A stretch of DNA of 7,577 bases from Nitrospina sp. (GTDB lineage: Bacteria > Nitrospinota > Nitrospinia > Nitrospinales > Nitrospinaceae). The notes under the pieces are model-generated. The model was not told where the DNA came from. It was given only the letters and a program-made list of their open reading frames with translations, and ran no database searches. Of this stretch, positions 1 to 4,603 are shown one piece after another. The DNA lies in NCBI GenBank assembly GCA_004357365.1, contig SMVT01000064.1, positions 1 through 7,577 on the forward strand. The letters are read 5' to 3'. Positions within the stretch are counted from its first letter, which is position 1; the number at the start of each line of letters is the position of its first letter. Made by a program: the position numbers and the translations under genes.

Positions 1-115
1 GATCGTGCTCTCCGGAGAGGGCCCGGCCGATTTCCGCCAGCCGGTTGATCTGCTGAATCAAATGATCCACATGAGGCTGGTCTGCATTTTTTGAGGAGGT
101 CATGCCATTATTCAT
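1..115 (-). CDS. Probable GAF-type signalling protein, N-terminal fragment
   Basis: Partial gene running off the left edge; only about 38 N-terminal residues are visible. The frame is open from an ATG at 115-113 (Met-Asn-Asn-Gly-Met) or from a second in-frame ATG at 103-101. Neither has a clear Shine-Dalgarno sequence, so the start is undecided. The visible part is a hydrophilic amphipathic helix ending in N-R-L-A-E-I-G-R-A-L-S-G-E-H-D. That phrase resembles the linker helix ahead of many GAF sensor domains in histidine kinases, HD-GYP proteins and diguanylate cyclases, which usually read like L-x-EIG-x-ALS-x-E-x-D. The family assignment is inference from this short motif, and the output domain lies outside the window. 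It reads in the same direction as the dehydrogenase-like gene upstream but is separated from it by almost 200 bp, so it probably has its own promoter. Confidence 0.5.
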   Translation of the reverse strand, partial: MNNGMTSSKNADQPHVDHLIQQINRLAEIGRALSGEHD

Positions 116-136
116 TCCATTATTTGCTCGTTGACA

Positions 137-150
137 GGCAAAATTTTGCC
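137..150. promoter_or_regulatory. Perfect 14-bp palindrome upstream of the GAF-type gene
   Basis: GGCAAAATTTTGCC is a perfect dyad, 21 bp upstream of the ATG at 115 on the minus strand. It lies in the 197-bp gap between that start and the stop of the dehydrogenase-like gene. Its position fits an operator for a dimeric regulator of the leftward gene, but no clear -35/-10 pair lies around it and no second copy was seen. It is a candidate site only. The rest of the gap (151-296) holds nothing I can name. Confidence 0.3.
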
Positions 151-296
151 GGTTTCCGGTGTTCACGGAGCGATGCGATTAACCCAATGTTATTAGGAAT
201 TTAACAGGTAATGGATGATATTATCCCTAAAACCCCGGGCAAAAGCAATAGCGGCCGGCAGTTAGCGCCGTGCTTTCAATGGGATTCGTGGGAGTT

Positions 297-311
297 CCCG
301 GTTCGACCGGG
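297..311 (-). terminator. Hairpin right after the dehydrogenase-like gene
   Basis: A perfect 6-bp GC-rich stem (CCCGGT/ACCGGG) with a 3-nt loop begins two bases after the TAA stop of the dehydrogenase-like gene on the minus strand. No T-run follows in the direction of transcription, so it is not a classical intrinsic terminator. It could protect the 3' end or act as a weak terminator. On the plus strand it is followed by only three Ts. Confidence 0.35.
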
Positions 312-312
312 T

Positions 313-1113
313 TTAAATGTGATCTTTGATCAGTTGCGGGTCTTCGGTGGGCCAGATTTTCTTGCCGCATACATTGACGAATTTCGGGTTGTCCGCCTTG
401 AATAATTCCAGGTGGGCCCGGTAGAGGTCTTCGGCCTGGGTGGGGCTGTCTCCAAAAAGTTCCCTCTCTTCATTCATGATGCCTTCCAGGTAGCGGTCGA
501 TGCCTTCCTTGGTGCTGACATTTTCAAAATAGGAACGAATCAGAGGATCTACGATATTTTCGAGATGCTTGGCGCTTTTCCTTAACAGCAGTTTAATGGC
601 ACGCGAGGATTGCGATTCAAACAAACCGGCCCGAATGCAGGCGTGCCGGGATTTCCCTTTTTCCAGAGTCCATTTTTCGATAGCCTCCTTGGAATAACCC
701 ATGGCCCCGTAGCTTCCCAGCTGATGGCGCGTGACATAAAAAGTGGAGTAGGCCACGATGGTGCCGATATTCAGAGCCTCCTCCAGCATCGGGATGGGAT
801 CAAACGACAGCCGGTTGGAAAGGGCGATTTGCTCTGGGGTCGCATTTTTGATGGGAGTCCCGACATCTCCCAGCGCGGTGGCGTAAAACATGTAATCGTA
901 ATCGGTGGCCTGGGATCGGATCGCCTCAAGGCATTTGGGATCAGTCACGTCTCCGAACAGGGTGTGATTGGCCTGTTCAATCTTCAGGCCCGTGTCTTCT
1001 TTTCCGTACCAGTTGGCCACCACGTTGGCCGGTTCGCCGAAGACTTCCCGTACCGCCTGGATAGCCGCGGTGCCCATGACTCCCGACCCGCCGATCACTA
1101 AAAAATTTCCCAT
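313..1113 (-). CDS. SDR-like oxidoreductase with FabI-type Tyr-x6-Lys site
   Basis: A 266-residue, single-domain Rossmann protein, probably a cytoplasmic NAD(P)-dependent oxidoreductase. The N-terminus is a beta strand followed by the nucleotide-binding loop G-G-S-G-V-M-G (residues 8-14). G-D-V at 54-56 fits the adenine-contact position. The active-site region around 126-150 does not show the usual SDR Tyr-x3-Lys. It has Tyr135-x6-Lys142 in Y-G-A-M-G-Y-S-K-E-A, with another Tyr nine residues earlier (126). This is the arrangement of FabI/InhA enoyl-ACP reductases (Y-N-V-M-G-L-A-K in FabI). The following I-R-A-G-L-F-E-S also parallels FabI's S-A-G-P-I-R-T. The 266-residue length matches FabI (about 260), but the glycine loop is of the ordinary SDR type and the C-terminus is different. 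The substrate is unknown. The ATG is preceded by GGGAG at a 6-nt spacing. It lies 57 bp downstream of the exported-protein gene, probably co-transcribed. Confidence 0.85.
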   Translation of the reverse strand: MGNFLVIGGSGVMGTAAIQAVREVFGEPANVVANWYGKEDTGLKIEQANHTLFGDVTDPKCLEAIRSQATDYDYMFYATALGDVGTPIKNATPEQIALSNRLSFDPIPMLEEALNIGTIVAYSTFYVTRHQLGSYGAMGYSKEAIEKWTLEKGKSRHACIRAGLFESQSSRAIKLLLRKSAKHLENIVDPLIRSYFENVSTKEGIDRYLEGIMNEERELFGDSPTQAEDLYRAHLELFKADNPKFVNVCGKKIWPTEDPQLIKDHI

Positions 1114-1170
1114 GTCCTTCTCCCTGAATGGATGATGGTTTGTTTGAGGGTTGATTGAGGTGGACCTGAA

Positions 1171-1842
1171 TCAGGAACCGCCCGCGCTTTCGTCAATATC
1201 CCAATGTGGAACCTGCAAGGTTTCCCACAAGGCCTGAGCTAGATAGGCATTGGAAGACTCCAGTTGGTCGATTTCCTGATAGAGCTTATTCACCCGTTCA
1301 ATATGCTTTTTATCCGGAGACCGCTTCACTTCCTCGGCCAGAGTTTTGTATTTCAACAGGAGGGGGAGGGCTTTTTGAATCGAATGGTAAATGACCCCCT
1401 CTTTCAATTTCCGGCCCTCATTTTTTAATGACAAATCCGAAAAGGCGAACCAGATATCGATCTCCGCTCTTGTTTTTCCAAGAACGATCAATTCCGCCTT
1501 GAACTCCTTCTTGCTTTTCTCTTTAAGGTTTTCAGTCAAGTAAACCGCTAGGTCGTTCAAGGGGACGCCCTTTATGGTTTCGCACAGGTAATCCAACAAC
1601 CAAATCAGTTGCTGAACTTTGGAGTCTAACTGCATCGCTTTACTGGAATCCGGACTGAGAAGGGTGTCTCGTTCAAAACGAGCCCACATGTCCCCATCTT
1701 CGGTGATGGTGTTTGTGGTTTTCAATAACGGAGAAAGTTGGGTGCGGCATTTTTGGGCGGGTGAATGGCTCCAGGCGGTTCCGAGCCCCATGATCTGAAG
1801 ACAAACGAATAAAAATATAAAATAAACGGGTATGGTGTGCAT
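1171..1842 (-). CDS. Exported helical protein of unknown function
   Basis: A 223-residue protein I do not recognise. Residues 1-25 form a typical Sec signal peptide: a long hydrophobic core (F-I-F-L-F-V-C-L) and a likely cleavage after A-W-S near residue 25. The Cys at 14 is not in a convincing lipobox. The mature part is charged and mainly helical. It contains two cysteines, at 32 and 87, that could form a disulfide in the periplasm. The stretch 160-208 is Lys/Glu/Leu-rich and likely coiled-coil, and the tail is acidic then Gly/Ser (S-A-G-G-S). The start has no obvious Shine-Dalgarno sequence; an in-frame TAA lies four codons upstream, so the gene cannot begin further out, and the signal peptide supports this ATG. 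It precedes the dehydrogenase-like gene by 57 bp in the same direction, suggesting a two-gene transcript. Confidence 0.8.
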   Translation of the reverse strand: MHTIPVYFIFLFVCLQIMGLGTAWSHSPAQKCRTQLSPLLKTTNTITEDGDMWARFERDTLLSPDSSKAMQLDSKVQQLIWLLDYLCETIKGVPLNDLAVYLTENLKEKSKKEFKAELIVLGKTRAEIDIWFAFSDLSLKNEGRKLKEGVIYHSIQKALPLLLKYKTLAEEVKRSPDKKHIERVNKLYQEIDQLESSNAYLAQALWETLQVPHWDIDESAGGS

Positions 1843-1918
1843 ACGTGGTTTTTAAAACGGAAGGGCGGTTCAATAAATGGACGACTGAATCAAGGAGATG
1901 AACTCCCCGTTTCCCGTC

Positions 1919-1947
1919 AATTTAGACGGCCTTGGGTTTTAAGTCAA
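1919..1947 (-). promoter_or_regulatory. Candidate sigma70 promoter for the exported-protein/SDR pair
   Basis: Reading leftward, TTGACT (1947-1942) is followed after exactly 17 bp by TAAATT (1924-1919). The -35 matches 5/6 and the -10 matches 4/6 of the consensus. Transcription would start near 1912, leaving a leader of about 70 nt before the ATG at 1842. It lies in the 140-bp gap downstream of the EVE-domain gene, where no good intrinsic terminator is visible, so read-through is also possible. Confidence 0.4.
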
Positions 1948-1982
1948 TGTCCTTTTTGCCTGTTGGAAATCGAGGCCAGGCG

Positions 1983-2399
1983 TCAACCATCCCGGGTTTT
2001 CCCCAACGCGAGAATGATTTTGAATTCCGCCGGAGTCAGCGGCATCACTGATAAGCGCGATTGTTTGACCAGGGCCATCTCCCTGAGTTTCGCATGGGAT
2101 TTGATCTGCTCCAGGGTGACCGGAACCTTCATCGGCTTGACGGGTTTTAAATCCACCACCACCCAGGCCGGGTCGTCGGTGGTCGGGTCGGGATACGATT
2201 CCCGGGTCACCCGGGCGATGCCCTTAATCTCTTTGCCCACCACACTGTGGTAGAACAGCACCCGGTCTCCCTTTTTCATCGCTTGAAGATTATTGCGCGC
2301 CTGGTAATTGCGCACCCCGTCCCAATAAGTCTCCCGATCCTCCACAAATTGTTGCCAATTGTATTTGGAGGGTTCCTGCTTGACCAGCCAGAACTGCAT
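1983..2399 (-). CDS. EVE domain-containing protein (PUA-like, THYN1/DUF55 family)
   Basis: A complete 138-residue single EVE domain, a small cytoplasmic beta-barrel fold related to PUA and YTH domains. Family landmarks in order are W-L-V-K-Q-E-P (4-10), W-D-G-V-R-N-Y-Q-A-R-N (26-36), G-D-R-V-L-F-Y-H-S (44-52), the Y-P-D-P strand (69-72) and Q-S-R-L-S-V-M-P-L-T (113-122). The length is that of the stand-alone bacterial family and of the core of human thymocyte nuclear protein 1. Members of the EVE/YTH/PUA group bind modified nucleobases in DNA or RNA. The cellular role of stand-alone bacterial members is not settled, and no restriction or methylase gene adjoins this one. The ATG has only a weak purine-rich sequence (GGAATAGAAG) upstream. 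It is transcribed divergently from the aldolase operon. Confidence 0.95.
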   Translation of the reverse strand: MQFWLVKQEPSKYNWQQFVEDRETYWDGVRNYQARNNLQAMKKGDRVLFYHSVVGKEIKGIARVTRESYPDPTTDDPAWVVVDLKPVKPMKVPVTLEQIKSHAKLREMALVKQSRLSVMPLTPAEFKIILALGKTRDG

Positions 2400-2432
2400 G
2401 CTTTGCTTCTATTCCAAGGAGTTAGACGGGCG

Positions 2433-2462
2433 ATTTTAATAAAAATATTGGTAAAAACCCAA
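2433..2462 (-). promoter_or_regulatory. Possible promoter for the EVE-domain gene
   Basis: Reading leftward, TTGGGT (2462-2457) and TAAAAT (2438-2433) are 18 bp apart in a very AT-rich stretch. The -10 matches 5/6 and the -35 only 3/6 of the consensus. The predicted start near 2426 would give a short leader before the ATG at 2399. Other AT-rich hexamers nearby could serve instead. Confidence 0.3.
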
Positions 2463-2535
2463 TAACTTTATGTTTTACAAAGGCTTGATCCCCTACCACA
2501 TGTTTTAAATAAATTTGGAAATTGAGATTATCTAA

Positions 2536-2564
2536 TTGACTGAATCGTCCGACCTAAATATAAT
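2536..2564 (+). promoter_or_regulatory. Strong sigma70-type promoter for the aldolase operon
   Basis: TTGACT (2536-2541) and a perfect TATAAT (2559-2564) are separated by the optimal 17 bp: an 11 of 12 match to the sigma70 consensus. Initiation is expected around 2571, giving a leader of about 70 nt before the ATG at 2640. The upstream flank is A/T-rich (2500-2535) and could act as an UP element. This is the best promoter in the window and implies constitutively strong transcription unless a factor or the leader hairpin restrains it. Confidence 0.75.
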
Positions 2565-2599
2565 CAGCAAATTCAACTAGTTTAGATGGTTTAACTTTT

Positions 2600-2615
2600 C
2601 TGCCCACGGGGGCAG
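2600..2615 (+). promoter_or_regulatory. Leader hairpin upstream of the DRE-TIM aldolase gene
   Basis: CTGCCC and GGGCAG form a perfect 6-bp GC-rich stem with an ACGG loop, followed by ATTTGCTTTT. It sits between the predicted transcription start and the ribosome-binding site GGAG (2626-2629; 10-nt spacing to the ATG). It resembles a weak intrinsic terminator, so attenuation or mRNA stabilisation is possible. No alternative anti-terminator pairing was evident, and it matches no riboswitch class I can recognise. Confidence 0.4.
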
Positions 2616-2639
2616 ATTTGCTTTTGGAGCTTGTGACCT

Positions 2640-3590
2640 ATGTATCGCCCGGAAATTAAAGTATTGGATTGTACCATTCGTGATGGTGGATTGATGAACA
2701 ATCATCAGTTTTCAAACGAACTGGTGCGTAAAGTGTATCAGGCCGCCAACGATGCAGGCATCGATTATGTTGAGTTGGGATACAAAGCGGACGAGTCCCA
2801 GTTCCCCCGGTCCGAGTATGGGCCCATGAAATTTTGCAGTGAAAAAGATATCGAAGCGGTGGTTGACGGCATCGAGAAGAAAGTCAAAATTTCCGTCATG
2901 GTCGATATCGGACGAGTGGATCCAGAAAAGATCATTCCCGCAGGGGAGAGTTATATCGATATGATCCGGGTGGCTTCATATGTCAAGGACATCGATAAAG
3001 CCATCGACTTGGTGAATAAGCTGAATGCCAAAGGATACGAAACCACCATCAACATCATGGCCGTATCCCATGCGCGCGAACGCGAACTGGACGAGGCGCT
3101 GGAACAGGTTGAAAAGGAAAGTGCCGCGGATGTGATTTATCTGGTGGACAGTTTCGGCGCGCTGTATTCCGAGCAGATCGCGTATCTGGCTAAAAAGTAC
3201 AAAAACCTGATGCCCGGCAAGGAGATCGGGATTCATGCCCACAACAATCAGCAGTTGGCTTTTGCCAACACGATTGAATCCATCATCAACAACATCAATT
3301 ACCTGGACGCCACCATCTACGGGATCGGCCGGGCCGCCGGCAATTGTCCGCTGGAATTGTTGCTGGGATTCCTTAAAAACCCCAAGTACGATATTCGCCC
3401 GATCATAAAAATCATCGGGTCCGAATTTTTGAAAATCCGCGAGGAAATCGAATGGGGCTATATCATTCCCTATATGATTACCGGGACGCTGGACGTTCAT
3501 CCCCGGGCGGGTATGGCGTTGATGAAATCCGAAAATAAAAACGGTTATCTGGATTTCTACCAAAAAATTCTAAACGAAGCCAACGTGTGA
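2640..3590 (+). CDS. DRE-TIM/HMGL-like aldolase (4-hydroxy-2-oxovalerate aldolase-like)
   Basis: A complete 316-residue metal-dependent TIM-barrel aldolase or lyase of the HMG-CoA lyase-like superfamily. Strand 1 carries L-D-C-T-I-R-D-G-G (9-17) with the signature Arg14-Asp15. E-L-G at 45-47, the L-V-D-S-F-G strand at 168-173 and the metal-binding I-H-A-H-N-N at 198-203 (His199, His201) follow. The late loop G-I-G-R-A-A-G-N-C-P-L-E (228-239) is characteristic of the 4-hydroxy-2-oxovalerate aldolase branch. It probably cleaves or forms a C-C bond using a pyruvate-type enolate and a divalent metal. It lacks the C-terminal communication domain typical of true MhpE/DmpG enzymes, and no acylating aldehyde dehydrogenase partner is present, so meta-cleavage catabolism is unlikely. 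The actual substrate is unknown. It is first in an operon, 16 bp ahead of a KDPG-type aldolase. Confidence 0.88.
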   Translation: MYRPEIKVLDCTIRDGGLMNNHQFSNELVRKVYQAANDAGIDYVELGYKADESQFPRSEYGPMKFCSEKDIEAVVDGIEKKVKISVMVDIGRVDPEKIIPAGESYIDMIRVASYVKDIDKAIDLVNKLNAKGYETTINIMAVSHARERELDEALEQVEKESAADVIYLVDSFGALYSEQIAYLAKKYKNLMPGKEIGIHAHNNQQLAFANTIESIINNINYLDATIYGIGRAAGNCPLELLLGFLKNPKYDIRPIIKIIGSEFLKIREEIEWGYIIPYMITGTLDVHPRAGMALMKSENKNGYLDFYQKILNEANV

Positions 3591-3606
3591 TCCGGAAACA
3601 ACGGGT

Positions 3607-4254
3607 GTGAAATTCGATCCGGACCTCTTTCAACAAGAGCCGGTTCTGGGGATCGTCCGGGGCGTCCCCGATAGCCACCTGCAGGGGGTTTTGGACACCG
3701 CGCGGGATGCCGGTCTGAAATTCCTTGAAATCACCCTGAATACCGATAATGCTCTCCGGTTGATCGCATCAGCCAGCGAATATTGCGGCGAGGCGCTGTG
3801 TATAGGCGCAGGCACGGTGCTGACACGGCAACAGGCGGAGGCGGCGGTTACCGCCGGAGCCCGGTTCCTGGTCGCGCCCACGCTGAATGAAGAGGTGGCG
3901 GCGTTTTGCCGGGAGCGCGAATGTCCCTATTTCCCTGGTGCGTTGACTCCCACGGAAATCGAACGCGCTTGGAATGCCGGCGCCGCCATGGTCAAAGTGT
4001 TTCCCGCGTCCCAGTTGGGACCGCAGTATTTCCGAGAGATCAAGGGCCCGTTCGGCAATATTCCGCTGATGGCCGTCGGTGGGGTCACCGCCCGCAATAT
4101 TCCCGATTACTTTGCGTCCGGCGCATCGGCGGTGGCCATAGGCGGATCGGTCTTTTCCCAATCGAGAATGGTAAACAGGGAATATTCAAAGATACACAAT
4201 GACCTGAAGGAAATTTTATTTGCAGTGAAAAAATTTTTGAATACAATAGGGTGA
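3607..4254 (+). CDS. eda: KDPG/KDPGal-type 2-keto-3-deoxy-sugar-acid aldolase
   Basis: A complete 215-residue class I (Schiff-base) aldolase of the Eda family, cleaving 2-keto-3-deoxy-6-phospho-sugar acids to pyruvate and glyceraldehyde 3-phosphate. The Schiff-base lysine is Lys130 in V-K-V-F-P-A. The general-base glutamate is Glu41 in L-E-I-T-L-N. G-A-G-T-V-L (67-72), P-G (110-111), V-G-G-V (157-160) and I-G-G-S (178-181) complete the pocket. The position of E. coli Eda Arg49 is Asn45 here. This, with V-R-G near residue 18 and L-G-P-Q-Y (137-141), is closer to the galactonate enzyme DgoA than to classical Eda, so specificity is open. The start is GTG at 3607, with GGAAA (3594-3598) 8 nt upstream. 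The tight spacing after the first aldolase implies co-transcription. No dehydratase (edd/dgoD) is nearby. Confidence 0.92.
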   Translation: MKFDPDLFQQEPVLGIVRGVPDSHLQGVLDTARDAGLKFLEITLNTDNALRLIASASEYCGEALCIGAGTVLTRQQAEAAVTAGARFLVAPTLNEEVAAFCRERECPYFPGALTPTEIERAWNAGAAMVKVFPASQLGPQYFREIKGPFGNIPLMAVGGVTARNIPDYFASGASAVAIGGSVFSQSRMVNREYSKIHNDLKEILFAVKKFLNTIG

Positions 4255-4296
4255 GATGAACTTGACAACCTTGAGTTCGACCAAGGGGGAGGCACC

Positions 4297-4566
4297 ATGA
4301 GTTTCGATTTTATGAAAAACATCCTGCATTGGGAAGACGATGAGCGGTTTGCGCGACTCTGCGAAAGTATTGAAGACATCATCCAGGAAGCGCATGTCGA
4401 AGCGGGAGAAAATAAAATATCCGATCTGGAACTGATGCAGGCTCTCGATTTCGTAGGATTCAACCTGTTTCGGGATTCGTGGGAGGAATACAAGAAAATG
4501 GACCTCAACCGCGAACTCGGTTTCTCCAGCGGCTCCCCTCCCAGGGACAAAAATCTACTGCATTAA
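4297..4566 (+). CDS. Small acidic protein of unknown function
   Basis: An 89-residue, strongly acidic, soluble protein I do not recognise. It has no signal peptide and no membrane segment. Residues 12-36 (E-D-D-E-R-F-A-R-L-C-E-S-I-E-D-I-I-Q) and 41-68 look like two or three helices, with a hydrophobic aromatic patch F-V-G-F-N-L-F near 52-58. The tail from 73 is Ser/Pro-rich and probably disordered. Translation is well supported by an exceptionally good ribosome-binding site (AGGGGGAGG at 4284-4292, 4 nt before the ATG). It lies 42 bp after the KDPG-type aldolase without an intervening terminator and is probably the last gene of that operon. Any functional link to the aldolases is inference. 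Confidence 0.75.
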   Translation: MSFDFMKNILHWEDDERFARLCESIEDIIQEAHVEAGENKISDLELMQALDFVGFNLFRDSWEEYKKMDLNRELGFSSGSPPRDKNLLH

Positions 4567-4585
4567 TCCCGCCCCATTGTTTCAG

Positions 4586-4603
4586 GCCCGCCTCGGGTTT
4601 TTT
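4586..4603 (+). terminator. Intrinsic terminator of the aldolase operon
   Basis: The short stem CCCG-CCT-CGGG (4587-4597), extendable by a G-T pair, is followed directly by six Ts (4598-4603). It is 20 bp past the stop of the small acidic gene and abuts the stop of the convergent propeller-protein gene. The stem is only 4-5 bp, so efficiency may be modest. There is no T-run in the opposite direction, so it is not bidirectional. Confidence 0.5.

Noticed and set aside
131..136. TTGACA on the plus strand as a -35 box
   Set aside because: No -10-like hexamer lies 16-18 bp downstream, and no plus-strand gene follows; the only open frame there overlaps the SDR-like gene antisense.
296..314. GGTTCGACC resembling a tRNA T-arm, possible tRNA end or att site
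   Set aside because: The 5-bp stem does not pair in the register required for a 7-nt T-loop, and no acceptor or anticodon arms are found. It is a plain 6-bp hairpin.
610..1101. 163-codon plus-strand open frame opposite the SDR-like gene
   Set aside because: The opposite strand carries the Rossmann motifs and a good ribosome-binding site; this frame is a shadow.
2976..3563. 195-codon minus-strand open frame opposite the DRE-TIM aldolase
   Set aside because: It is antisense to a well-supported enzyme gene, and its translation shows no recognisable domain.
4262..4267. TTGACA as an internal promoter for the small acidic gene
   Set aside because: The expected -10 position is G-rich (the ribosome-binding site), with no TATAAT-like sequence.
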